In this document: positions 45,701-56,851 of the stretch, in pieces
Layout: every line of letters begins with the position of its first letter
Numbering within the stretch: the stretch's first letter is position 1
Source of the DNA: Carnegiea gigantea
Taxonomy: Eukaryota; Streptophyta; Magnoliopsida; Caryophyllales; Cactaceae
Direction of reading: 5' to 3'
Length of the DNA stretch: 64,000 bases
Assembly: GCA_029747015.1 (NCBI GenBank)
Contig: JAKOGI010000123.1
Location: forward strand, 1,010,001 to 1,074,000
Program-made: the position numbers and the translations under genes
The notes under the pieces: generated by a model
Databases searched by the model: none
Told to the model about the DNA's origin: nothing
What the model saw: only the letters and a program-made list of their open reading frames with translations

Positions 45701-48700
45701 TGCCTTATAATCTGAAGGTGGAAAAACAAGCCTTCTGGCTCCGTCTTAGTTTTGAAAGGTGCGAGGCGCACTGAGGCGCATAGGGTCCCAAGGCGCATAG
45801 GCGCAAGGCGAAGGGGCAGGTATAATGGATGCGAGGCACACTTCCATGCAAAAATTTTCAAAGATCTTTCGCATTTCACAAAGCATATTTTGCAAACAAG
45901 TTCGATAAATGCATTTAAAAAGTGATTAGACATCAATATAACTACTAACAATGCAAATAGGCCTAAGATATGTCATCTTATCATCATAGTTCCCTAATGC
46001 ACACACTTACCATACGAGCATAAATTACCTTCTAGCTACCAAGAAAGGAAAAGAAGAAAAAAAAGTAAAGGTAAGGCTAAGAAAAAGAAGAAAAATGGGG
46101 AACATATAATCTTGCATCCTTGAGGTGCACCTCATCCCCTCCGAGGCGGTGACCTGGCAGCCTCACGCCGAGGCATGCCACAAGCGGGCTTTTTTAAGCT
46201 AAGGGCTCCGTACTATTAAAACTTGTTGATTACAAACATTACTTAGCCACAAAAACTGACAAAATCTGAATCCAAATAAACCACACAAGTCCCATTCTCG
46301 TCCACCACACACGTCCCATTTTCAACCAAGATCTCTCTTAACACATTTTCATTTGTGTCAAAGGCACAGATAAACAAAGGAGATGACTTCCTGCACATTG
46401 TTTTAAGAAACAAACAAGACACCACTTACTCTAATAGAATTTGAAAAATAGTTGAATAACATTATATAATAAACAAAAGTAAAATATAAAATAAGGCAGC
46501 TAGTTAACTATCCTATTTTCTTCATAATGACCACAAAACCTCGCCAAGACCTTCACTTGGTAAGTTATTTGAACACTGTTATAGTGTTTACAGCTTGATG
46601 GTTTCATGTAGCAACAAACCGCAGAATAAGAATGTACCGTACAGCTTAAGAGTTGCTAAAAATGCACCTGAACTGAACAATAAACACAAAGCTTAGGTGT
46701 TGTTGCTTCCAACAGAGAAACTTAATTCATCCACAGCACATTGCAAAAGAGATGATATACTTCGTTGTAGCATGTTGAGTATGAAGTGGTTATTGTTGAA
46801 AATTGTGGAGGCAAAGTGGACTTCGACCTTAAAACATAATAAGCATTCTGAACCACATATATATGCTGCTGCTCTACATAACTATAGTTAATAGATTATA
46901 GGAATCTCTGTTGGCATAAATAAGAAGCTTCCGTCATCTATTTGAACATGTCTATCCCCTAGCAATAGAAAAGGCACTAAGACAATGGAGTCTAGGGAGG
47001 TCGAAAATGTCCAACCTTACCCCCCAGCCAGTGAAGATTAGCAGAGACAGGAGATTGTTCATGGGATATCCACAATGAAAAAAAGGCTGTATATTTCATA
47101 GGTTGGATGTTTGTGTCAAAGAAGAAACACTGTTAAACGGCAATTGCTTTTGAAAGATATTACTTCCTCTTAAAATGGCATCAGAATCTAATAAGGCGAC
47201 ACATTTAAAATTAAAAAACAGGAATTTTAACAACGGATAGGAAGAGGCTTGGCATATAATAGATTAGTAGATAAGCTCAGCTTTGATTTTAAGTACCCTA
47301 AGGTTTTGCAAGTATTCCTAAAAGAAGTCTCTGCACAACTAGTGCCCATTTTCTGCAGTAGAAGCTAATGTAGCATCAGTTCTCTATAACTACTGAATCA
47401 ACTGAGTTTAGAGATTGACCAAAATAATGTCCAAAGAATAGTGACAAAGATCTTCAGCAATTTGATCATCAAGTCATAAGAAAATTTAGTGCCTTATCAT
47501 TATTGGGATATCAGATAGCTACTTGTATGCAACGTGAACAGAATGCCAAACCTCAAGGTACCACAAGCATTTTCCCTTTTCCAGCAGGAACAGAAGATGG
47601 AACACATATCATAAATCAAGCAGCAGCTTGCACTTGAGAAAATTACCTTCCATCGTCGATCTTCACAATGTTCATCGCAACATCATCAAAACCCACATAC
47701 AGTTGGCCTTTCACTAAACGGCATGGAATGTCCACACTATCGGCCAGAACCTGATACAGCAAATAACCAAAGAGGAAAAAGGGACAAGCGTCAAAAGATA
47801 GAATATGGGAACTCAACGCAAATGACAACTTCTGCAGCACAAAATGGGCAGTCCAGGGCACATAGTCTTAAAGACTGAAAGTTAAGGGATCAAAAGATTA
47901 CAAGAGCCATGTATCACAGAGAATGATTGTACATAATTTTTAACCCACGACGTTCTTTGTAAAGCATCAAATTATCCTTCATCAAAACGATTACGAAAGC
48001 AAATTTTATCGACATGACTAAATGATAACAAATTAGGTCGATTGCCAAATGTTCTTGCAAAGGATCACCTCAATCATGGTAACCAAAATGACCTTATCCC
48101 CTTACATATTGCATCTAAATCCATGAATTCTAGGAATGGCTCAATCCAAACTGACACAAAAATTCACTCTTCAGTTTCAAATTCACATACCATGTTCTAC
48201 GGTTCCCATGTTCTGAACTCCAAGATTCAAGGGTGAAGGTCTTGAAGCATTTAATTAATATAATTGTCTGTGTCAAGTTGGCTTAGTTTTTCACAGTTCT
48301 GCCTTTAAAAACCTTCTCAAATTCTACAAGAAGTAAAAAGAAAAACATCTAACCATACAAATTGAGTGCCACCTTTATTATCTATCATATAGACTTAACA
48401 ATGCATTGATTTTATCAGTTGTTGGCTATTGTATTCAAGGAACCACATTGCAAACAACAAACAAACCAACATGGCTCGTGCATTTAGAAGTAAAAGCTGG
48501 TCTAGAGCAGAAAACCTCACATGTAAGGAAGTTTCACATTCAGACAAAGGAAATGCAAAAAACCACTATGATTCTGATCAAGAAATTCAGCATCCCAAAA
48601 TTGCTTTCAGAAAGTCAGACTTGGGAAAGGTTTTGGTGGTCAAGACTGCTAAAAGGCAGGGAGGATCACATTTGCAGCAATAACAATAATAGCTCAATAT

Positions 48701-51700
48701 AGCTCTCAAAAGGGCAGCCCGGTGCACAAGCATCCCGCGTTCACGCAGGGTCCGGGGCAGGGCCGCACCCCAAGGGGTGAATTGTAGGCAGCCTAACCTG
48801 ACTTTGTCAGTGGCTGATTCCACGGCTCGAACCCATGACCTTTTGGTCACACGGAGACAACCTTACCGTTACTCCAAGGCTCCCCTTCCTCAATATAGCT
48901 CTCAATATAGCTCTCAGATTTCGACTTTTTGTTCTTGAGTTAAACAAAGAAGCCCATTTAATAAGATTTAGTTGCAGCAGAACTTGAAAGAAATGGGGAA
49001 CAAATTGATTGACAAGACACTGTTAAGCATGTTTTGAATTGTCAGGCGAACTGCTTGGTTTTTTTATGATTCCGACATAGTCTTTCATATGGATCACAGA
49101 TACAGAACCAAACCCCCCCAACCCCCCCCCCCCAAAAAAAAAAAAGTGATGATAACGCTGTAAGCCCTGCAAGGTTTTATATGCATATTCTCCATGCAAG
49201 GCAACAAACTGAGTGAGACAAGAGAGGAAATCCTCAACGGTAGTGAGTATGATGGTAACAAAATTCTTGACGTTAATGCAAGAGATGCTCGGATGGATGG
49301 GAGGCAACTGAGGGCTGAGGGACAACCAAGGAGAGGATTCCACAGGGAAGGGCTGTGAGAGGAAACCGATAACCCTCCAGTCTGTCCGGGCAGGGAGGAC
49401 CCGCATGCAGCAGCATTGATGCCAGGGCTAGACACTGAGTAGGGCATGGCATTAGAGAGCATTAACGAACACGGAAAAGACGGGGCACCCATGCTGTAAA
49501 GGGACGCGAAATCTGACTGCATGGGGGCAGGAAAACCATGCAACGGGGCTACCAAAACAATACACGGCGGAGGTGGAGGTGGCGGCAGGAAGAAAGTTGA
49601 GGTGCCAGCGACTGAAATGGGAAGCGTGGCAGTGGTACTCAACACCTCACCACTAGGCGACAAAACAACCGACGCTGTGACACCAGAAAGAGGTGGTGGT
49701 GTCACCGGAGCTCGGTGGACATGCCGGCTAGTCAACGGTGGCTAGGCTTTCATTGAGAGGAAGAGCGAGAAGCTCGAGATCCGGCTTTCTTGAAGAGGAA
49801 GAAAGCAAAATATTAGGTTAGGATTCATAGCTCTGATACCATGTTTAAGGACCAACTCAACTAAAAGCTTAAACTAATGGTTAAAGTCCCAAGAATTGAT
49901 TTTAGACTCTAACACGCTCCCCATGCAAATGCCCTTTCACCTTGAAGTGTGGATGATGCAAAGATCCCTCCATACTTTGCGCAATAAATATGAGAGTTGC
50001 TAAGATTTAAGCTCGAGACTTCTCACTTAAAAAGGCTCTGATACCATGTTCATATAAGTCAAGACTCTGACCCACTTAGAGAGTCTGGCACTGTATATAT
50101 AACATTCAGGGAATACAAAAATATTACATATTTGTCTTATATACACTACTAGTTTTCTAAATCTTGTTTTGTGGGTCTCTTGAACTCAGCCTCTCTACTG
50201 GCAGGGATACCGATAGAGGTAAGGTTGCCTACATCTGAATCTCCCAAGACCCCGCGAAAAGAGGACCCACACTGGGAGGTGGTGTTGTTGTTTGACACTA
50301 TTAGTTTTATATGCATATTCTTTCAAGATACCTGGCCTATCACTTGATCAGATGCAATATATTCCTTTCAGGAACTGTCCTATGTTGTCAGCTTTCAGGA
50401 TACATGGCATATGGCTTGAAAGGTTGTCTTCCAGCGAACACAACCCCTCCCTTCCCCCAAAATTCCACCCAAGAAAACCCAAACAAAATTATTAAAAAAA
50501 AAAAAAAGAGCCACTACCCACTAACAGGGAGAAGTCATCAAACCACAAGATCAGACTTCCACACATAGCAAGTATGCCAGAATTTCTAAGTCACAAGTGA
50601 CTAAGATTGCAGAAAGTACCTTGAACAGTAAAGCACGATGGCGAGCTAGTCCAATCGTTAAAGAACCAAGAGGCAGCACCATAGTTTGAAGAGTCGACCT
50701 TAAACTATAACTGAGGCTTTTCCATGCTCTTAACATGTTTTCTGGCTCTCCAACTGGGCCACCCATGTAATCAGATACCAAAGTAGCAAGCTGCCGAACC
50801 ACTTCCCCACCCCCTAAAAGAAGGGGCTCTGACCTTGCCTTGACAGCCAAAATCAGGGCTCTCTGTTCAAGTTTAACCAGATTGGGGTCTGAAGCTCGGT
50901 TCACGAAAATTGCCTCCCAACTAATGCCTTCAGATACTGGTATTGCTTTAAGGTCAACAAGGGAAGGCATCTTTGATGATTCACACTCAGATACCACTCC
51001 ATAGAGGTCATAGAAACCATCCAAAATCTTGTCATCATAGCTGAGAGCATTATAATTCTGTCAGCATGGACAGATCTATTATATGAGATGGGTTAGAACC
51101 AGAATACAGACATAACAAATCGATTTCAAAAGTCAAAGCAAAATTGGCCTGGTTAAAGCATTGTTTGCAAAAGTTCCACAATAAAAGTACAGCATCCCAA
51201 GTGCAAGAAACCCATGACTAATCAATTAGCTGATCTTGGAAACGGAAACAATTCATAACAAGAAATGCAGGTAAGCTCTTTTGCAGCCATGAAATTGTAT
51301 ATTGTCATGTACCACAGCTAGAAATTAGTAAAACCCAATCCTAACTGCAGGTGCACCTTTTCTTAGAGGCAAAAAAATGACAAATGTATTTTTATCCCCA
51401 ATAAAATGTACAGAAAGTGCAGTGAGGAATACCAGATACAAAATCAACATTGTTATGACTTATGAAATCCTTTGCAATGATGACTATAGCATGATGCAGT
51501 AATCATCTGAGGCAAACTCTATAGGGACTCTTCACAGTGACAACTTTTTGGATAGGTAAAAGGTTCAATTAGGAAGAAAAGGCAACAAATGCACCAACTG
51601 CAATGTAACATTTGAATGACATATATGTATATTATCACTAAATAATTATAATGCAGCTCCCTACGCAAGAATCACTCAGTTAATTAAGGACAAACTAGCC

Positions 51701-52779
51701 AAACAAGAAGCAAAGACTATCTAGATAATGGTCAATTAGCACATAAGGATTGGGAAATACGCAATGCATAATCATATCCATCAACATCTGCTATTTTTCA
51801 TGATGCATAAGCACAACTTCCTTAGTATGAATTCAAACTGAAGCCTCTACTCTACACCTATAGAGCTTGCAAGTACTGGGTTGCCATCTCACACAAACAC
51901 TTCAGTAGCACGCGATTCACATTAGCAAAAACATCACCTCAGTAGTCCCTTAAAGGGCATCATAACCCAATTCAAGATAAATAGATCAAGCAGCTAAAGC
52001 AAATATATTACATTTAAAGCCTTAAAATAGTTATAGCTTAAATGGACGGCCAATCTAAACAATGACTCACTCCTTTAAACCACTCACAAATGACAGCTTC
52101 TTTCTTTAGACTCTTCATTTTACCCTCCCATACATGACAATCGAACATCAGGACAAGAAGGACACTTCTAATTATGTAAAAATGCACAAAATTTGCTGAG
52201 AATAGTCATATCCAACACTCAGGCACTCCAATTGAATCCAATCAGAGAGCCTTAAGCTACATTGAACTTAGACTAACTGGATACAAAAGCCAGCCAACTT
52301 ACCCAGTATCTATAGGCAACAACCTCTGCGGGAGTATTTTCCTTTGCACAAGAGCCCAAGCTTATTTGTTTCACAGCTTCAATCTGAACTGCCTCAGGAT
52401 CTTCTCTGGCACTCATTTCCATAGCTAACTGTATCTGATACTCCTCCTCTACATCAGGATCCCTTGAATTGCTAGATTCTGATTCGGGTCTAGCGACATC
52501 CGACCCAACATCCAAGCCACCACTGCTGGCAGATTCCAAGTTTTCTTCCATCTTATCTTGTTGCCTTGTCAAATTTGAGGAGGATGGAGGGCTAGGACTC
52601 TTTCTGTTAGTCACTGTGTTAAACCAACCAGCCAAAGCAGTAAAGGGTTTATGCTCAGAACGGTGCTGAGAATGAGGTGGCAATCCACCACCAAGCTTAC
52701 TGCTTCTTGATGAATTAGACCCTTCTGTTTGCTCAGTTTGATTTGGCACTATGTTTAGCTTCTTCAGAAGGTTCTTCAT
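30703..52779 (-). CDS. Raf-like MAP kinase kinase kinase, SIS8/RAF4 group
   Basis: Cytosolic Ser/Thr kinase of the plant Raf-like B3 group (Arabidopsis SIS8/RAF5 At1g73660 and RAF4 At1g18160), active in sugar, ABA and osmotic-stress signalling. Thirteen minus-strand exons, all GT-AG: 52779-52303, 51057-50620, 47750-47647, 42633-41327, 41232-41192, 38056-37988, 35937-35837, 34812-34734, 34607-34509, 34427-34359, 33631-33582, 33221-33045, 30820-30703. Together they encode 1042 residues (SIS8 is about 1030). Start [11 protein letters not shown] matches the family. An EDR1-type N-terminal domain spans about 110-345, then a Ser-rich linker with two poly-Ala tracts. Kinase domain about 760-1020: P-loop GLGSYGEV 774-781, Lys 794 in [13 protein letters not shown] at 888-895, CDFG 907-910, APE in WMAPEVL. 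All catalytic residues are present. The locus is 22 kb because of large introns full of TE remnants. Confidence 0.94.
31750..31914. mobile_element. 165-bp MITE with perfect 11-bp inverted ends
   Basis: GGATTCAAAAT (31750-31760) is exactly complementary to ATTTTGAATCC (31904-31914). The inside is also partly palindromic (GCGATTGCAG, AATCGCG, ATCGCAGAT). It lies in intron 12 of the Raf kinase. No target duplication is clear, so the superfamily is unassigned. Confidence 0.65.
32148..32235. repeat. Fold-back repeat in kinase intron 12
   Basis: GCTTGGACTTGCCTCAAT (32148-32165) and ATTGAGGCGAGTCCAAGGC (32217-32235) can pair with one mismatch and one bulge, around a 51-bp loop. Next to a poly-T/poly-G run (32110-32132). 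Possibly a MITE remnant. Confidence 0.5.
34970..35250. repeat. Tandem duplication, unit about 155 bp, in kinase intron 7
   Basis: The block AATTAATTACAATACTGACACTTCTATTCCAACA to GCAGCCTTATCCC occurs from about 34980 and again 155 bases later, about 90% alike by eye. It lies between exons 8 and 7 and changes no coding sequence. Confidence 0.75.
35756..35797. repeat. Homopolymer cluster poly-C/poly-A/poly-G
   Basis: Runs of C, A, C, A and G in succession in kinase intron 7, about 40 bp upstream of exon 7 on the plus map. Low-complexity; a likely site of assembly error. Confidence 0.7.
38057..41191 (-). other. Raf kinase intron 5
   Basis: 3.1 kb, AT-rich, with several homopolymer runs. Open frames at 39234-39623 (minus) and 40886-41170 (plus) have no family likeness and I treat them as chance. 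No identified mobile element. Confidence 0.5.
44128..45057 (+). pseudogene. RTE-clade LINE 3' part in kinase intron 3
   Basis: The translated frame carries the end of an RTE-type reverse transcriptase: [36 protein letters not shown], then [17 protein letters not shown], broken by several stops. The non-coding tail (TGGGTCTCTTGGAATCAGCC to AGACCCACACTGAG) ends in a TTG repeat (45040-45050), the usual 3' end of plant RTE elements, instead of poly-A. It is antisense to the kinase gene. Confidence 0.8.
45743..46205. repeat. Unclassified GC-rich repeat in kinase intron 3
   Basis: GC-rich ends with repeated GAGGCGCA/AAGGCGCATAGG words on the left (45755-45840) and complementary GAGGTGCACCTC, CCGAGGCGG words on the right (46120-46160) bracket an AT-rich middle. 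It looks like a non-autonomous DNA element. Family and exact ends are uncertain. Confidence 0.35.
48693..48708. repeat. Target-site duplication of Au SINE (left)
   Basis: CTCAATATAGCTCTCA, exact partner at 48889-48904, where part of it is repeated again. Confidence 0.85.
48709..48888 (-). mobile_element. Full-length Au SINE in kinase intron 2
   Basis: On the minus strand: GGAGCCTTGGAGTAACGGTAAGG start with the pol III A box, GGGTTCGAGCC B box, then a 3' part ending GCTTGTGCACCGGGCTGCCC and a short T run. This fits the plant Au SINE. Perfect 16-bp target duplications flank it, so the insertion is intact. It is in the sense orientation of the kinase gene. Confidence 0.9.
48889..48904. repeat. 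Target-site duplication of Au SINE (right)
   Basis: CTCAATATAGCTCTCA, followed by one more partial copy, ATATAGCTCTCA. Confidence 0.85.
49094..50060 (-). mobile_element. Copia-like short-LTR remnant with Pro-rich open frame
   Basis: On the minus strand a possible 73-bp LTR (49914 to 49842, TGTTAGAG...TTAAACA) is followed directly by the initiator-Met primer site TGGTATCAGAGC (49841-49830). A second primer-site sequence lies at about 50046-50035. Downstream (49735-49094) a 213-codon frame opens with Pro/Ser/Val-rich text ([26 protein letters not shown]) that I cannot assign. Either a TRIM-like element or the 5' end of a degraded copia copy. No pol. Confidence 0.5.
50161..50294 (+). mobile_element. 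RTE LINE 3'-end fragment in kinase intron 2
   Basis: The sequence TGTGGGTCTCTTGAACTCAGCC to GACCCACACTGGGAGG plus a GTTGTTG tail matches the 3' end of the RTE copy at 44925-45050. Only the tail was kept. Confidence 0.75.
51058..52302 (-). other. Raf kinase intron 1
   Basis: 1.2 kb, AT-rich; I see no gene or recognisable mobile element in it. Confidence 0.6.
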
Positions 52780-52917
52780 ATTGAGCTAAGATAATGAGTA
52801 CTAAAGGAATTGAAATATATCCATATACACGTCTTTTGTATTGGACCAAACATGAACTCCCTAGTAGCAGCAGCTTGTTAAACTTCCAATTCAAATACAG
52901 AACAGATCAACCATCAC

Positions 52918-52975
<58 letters not shown>

Positions 52976-53480
52976 TCAAAAGAAAACACAGCACCAGTAG
53001 ACAACAAATAAATTGAGCAAAAAGCAAAAGCCCAGATACCACTCCATAATCCAAGCAACACCCACCAGTACTTACACAAAATCAACAAAGCCCAGATGCA
53101 AAACTTGCAATTTAAAAATGAATCTCCCCCTTTTGACAGATTCAGCAAAGCAGCACGAAATAGAAAGAGGGTTCATACAATTTCTTCCACCAAGAGCAGA
53201 TTTGACTTCAAGCTACCCCCAATTCAATAAGAAATTGTATAGTAAGAAAAAGGAAAAAGAAAAAGATAAAACCGCTGCTGAATAAGCAGAAAAAGACCCA
53301 CCAAAGTCGGGCAAACTTGTAAGAAAAATCAAATAGTATCACGGTTGGATACACGCGGAAATCAAAATTTGCTTTTTGTTTAAGGGGGAATTATTCAGAG
53401 CACAAGCAAGGAAGAGGAATATTATTATTGGGCAGCAAACGGTGAAAGGAAAAAAAAAAAAAAATGTATTATTTTTGGCA
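52780..53480 (-). other. Raf kinase 5' leader and upstream region
   Basis: Contains a CT/CA microsatellite (52923-52973; GA-rich on the coding strand) that would lie in the leader. The ATG context is moderate. No second gene. Confidence 0.5.
52923..52973. repeat. (CT)n(CA)n microsatellite
   Basis: CT repeats followed by CA repeats, about 145 bp upstream of the kinase ATG. Confidence 0.9.
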
Positions 53481-54244
53481 AAAGACTGAGGGGAACTCCA
53501 TCAATCGCCAAATGGGAAGGCTGACATAAGCTTCCCAGCAGCAGCAGCAAGTGGGATTGGCGGTGACCCCACAAGCGTCGAAGCCACTCAGGCCAAGTCA
53601 CAAACTGACAATGCAAATAAACCAATGCAATTTTCCTTATTTTATAATCAGACTTCCCCCCTTTTTTATTAACCGTAATTTCTCCTACATCATTGTTAGA
53701 ATTTTTACACGATTTTTTGAATTCTGTTTTATATATTTGTAGTATTCTCCGAATTTCTACAGATTTATTTAATTTTTTTAAGTAAAATGACAAATATTTT
53801 ACCATAAAACACTTTTAAGCATCTTATTTTAACTTAAAAATTATACTATCCTATATAAAATTTAAAAAATGGCTTGATTCAATAGTAAAAGGATATTGTT
53901 GCTTATAAATTTTGTAGAATTATCTTTTAATCCATAATTTGTCATTATTACTATTATTAAAGAGATGAAGGGAAAAATGATGAACTTGATATCTTCACAT
54001 TTTAGGTCCCATTTATACAGGATACTCAACAGAATCAAGTCCAAAGTAAGAGCCTAAAATCATGCTAATCAGTGATATTTTGACTGGAAATTACAACATA
54101 GAATGAGGCATAACCTTAGCTATACAAAGATATATTTAGACTTTTCAAAGAAGAAAATACCCATGTGTTGTTATTCTTGATATGCCCCCGCAAGCTCACA
54201 GGTGGGAGGACACATTGAGCTTGTCTCGAAGGTAACCAAATATT
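53481..54244. other. Intergenic sequence
   Basis: AT-rich with no supported gene. It ends with ATATT directly before the LTR; the matching target duplication would lie beyond the window. Confidence 0.5.
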
Positions 54245-56221
54245 TGTGCCAAAAATGTGTTATTTTTACAGTACTGTTACACCTGTTTTATGCTCGTTAC
54301 AATCATTATTTTTATGTTTTTATTTGATTTTATTTTATTTTGTAGGTTTTGAACAAAATGAAAATAATTATGAAAAAATGCGAAAAATACAAGAAAAATA
54401 CTGGAAATGAAGAACTGAGCCGACTTGACTCAAGCCGATTCGAATAGTTAGGCCCAACATTTTTCAGTCCAAGATGAGGGAAAAAAAAGAAAAAATAAAA
54501 TCTAAAAAAATCTACCTAGCTTGCGTGCCAGGCACGTGACTTGTAACCCTCCCTCTCCCTCACTTAAACTTTCTCTCTCCTCTTCTCGGTTCTCAGAACC
54601 AGAAGCACCCAAAATCCCTCGACCCCGAAACCTCTGCCTCACCATTTCCATTTCTCCTCCATTCTCATCTCCTCTCTCTCTCTCTTCGATCATATCTGTC
54701 TCTCTTCAAGCAAGCCAGCACACCACCATTTCCATCCTCATCCATCCCATAATCCACACTTCAAACGCTAGCACAACACCCTATCTTCTGTCCACGCGCC
54801 TCGAAGACGGATGGTGAAGATTGAAGGAGCACTGGGACAAATTGCGAAGGCGAGTTCCAGAATAGAGGTTGGACAATCTTTAGGTTTTAGTTAGCTTAAT
54901 TTTGGCAATTATTTTCTTGAAATTCATATGCTTTTTTTCGATTTTGAGGATTAGGGTTTTTGTATTAGGTAGATTCTGGGTTTCGAAATCATGTAATTAT
55001 GCCTCATTTACACATTTCTTGGTTGCAGTTCATGAAATTGAGGGTTGTTTTCAGTTTAGTTTTCGATTAGTCGAAGTTTGCGATTTTTGGGCCTCGAATT
55101 CATCCATGGCTAGGATTGTTTTGGCTGTTCGTGCTCTCCTCCTCCCCTGTTTCGCCCTGTTTTGGCGTGCTTATGGTGATTCTACTATTTTCTTTGGTGG
55201 CAATTGAAGCTGGATTGAGGCTAGGTTCGAAATCCCCCTCCCCTGCTGCTCAGTTCTCATGTTCTGCTATTGGTTTGGTTAATTTTGATTATGATCTGAT
55301 TTAGGTAATGCTCATTTCAATTTAGAATATTAGAGTTTTCTCTAGCTGGATTGGGGCGTGTTTATGATCTGTAATAATTGAGATTCTGCTATTGGTTTCT
55401 TGGGTTTGGTTCGAATTCATCCATAGTTAGGGTTGTTGTTCTGCTTTATCGTTGAATTTCGATTCAAGCTTGCTCAATTTTGTTGTTCTGGATTATGCTG
55501 GGTTTTGCTGGGGTGCGTTGGTTGAAGTGATGTTGCTTGCTGTTGATGATGCTCTATGATTTTGAACCTAGTAATGATGATGATGAAGAAGTGATAGTGT
55601 TTTAATTAGGTTTGGTGATGGTTGTTGGTTGTGTTCTGTTTTCAACTTCCTCCCCCTTCCCAGTAGCTAATTTCTATTTGTGATGCCAGTAACTTGAAAA
55701 GCCTGAATTTAATTTGCATTAATTGATGGTTATGGGTGGATAGTTGATGAAAATTGGTTTAGTTGAGGTGATCATGTTTAGTTATGGTGAATCAACTTGA
55801 ACGGTCTGAAGGGTAGGCAATGGAATTTAGTCTGCTTTGATACGATTGAACTAAACTAATAGCTCGTTCGACTCTATTTCAGTTTTGGTTTCGTTAGCTG
55901 TAGTAAGTTTAGAATAAGGTATATGAGTCCTGAGCTTTGAGCCATTTTGATTTTGTTGAACATCTTATTTATTTTGTTTCCCGTTGATTTGCTAGTTTGG
56001 TTATGTTTCACTTCTAACTGGTTAATTTTGTTTAGAATAGTAAGTTTAGTGTAAAAAGTTACTTTAGCCCATTTCTCTATTAGGAAAACTTAATCCTGCT
56101 TAAGTTAGTTTAGTCGACTGTGACCTCAATCTTGATCATCGTCCGCGATGATACGACTCTCAAGTACTACAACGAGAGCTGTGCGCCTACAGCTTTAGTT
56201 TATACTTGAAATATCCTAACA
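54245..56221 (+). repeat. 5' LTR of the gypsy element
   Basis: Starts TGTGCCAAAAATG and ends CCTAACA. The start was fixed by comparison with the 3' copy at 63540 (TGTTCGTGCTAAAAATG). The end was fixed by the primer site six bases on. A few bases of doubt at the 5' end. The open frames inside (54521, 54902) are not genes. Confidence 0.85.
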
Positions 56222-56227
56222 AGTTTT

Positions 56228-56245
56228 TGGTACCGTTGTCGGGGA
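56228..56245 (+). other. Primer-binding site (Asp-tRNA type, degenerate)
   Basis: TGGTACCGTTGTCGGGGA differs at two sites from the usual TGGCGCCGTTGCCGGGGA of Athila-type elements, which matches tRNA-Asp. Confidence 0.75.
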
Positions 56246-56851
56246 CGATGACATAAGACTAGGTCATATTTTTATTTTCCTTAGCTGTTTGCTTTTTAGT
56301 TGCATATGTTTTACTTTGTTTTGCGTGTTTCATTATAAATTATGACTAGTTGAGTTATTTCTTGATATTCAAAAAAAATTCAAAAAAATTAGAAAAGTTA
56401 AAATCCAAAAAAAAATTATTTGAAAACTTCAAAATCACTAAAAATTAGAAAAGCTTAAAAATTGAAGAAAAATTTGAAAATCTTCAAAACCACTAAAAAA
56501 GGGTTATGTTGAAGTTTTTAATTTGGTTTGAGGGACTATTCTATTTGTGTTTAGAAATTGATAAACCTTTTGACTTGATTACTTTTTGTGTGCAAATAGT
56601 CTTTAGGGTTGAGTAATATTTTAATTTGATTTTGTGTTTGCCATAAGAAAAAAAAAGAAAAAAATTAGAAAATTCAAAAAATTCAAAAAAAAAAAAGAAA
56701 AAGAAAAGACCAAAAATAAGATCTCTTTTGGTGAAGGTATGGGGTTTATATGACTAGTTAGGTTAGAGACCCTGAAGATCAAAAACTCGTTAGGAGTGAG
56801 CCTGACTCTGACTTAGAACTCGAACCTGAACCTAAACTTGAGTTAGGGAAT
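56246..56851 (+). other. A-rich leader of the gypsy element
   Basis: AAAAATTAGAAAA-type repeats and a spacer; untranslated leader before gag. Confidence 0.6.

Noticed and set aside
48709..48888. A tRNA gene
   Set aside because: The A and B boxes belong to the tRNA-derived head of the Au SINE; there is no cloverleaf.
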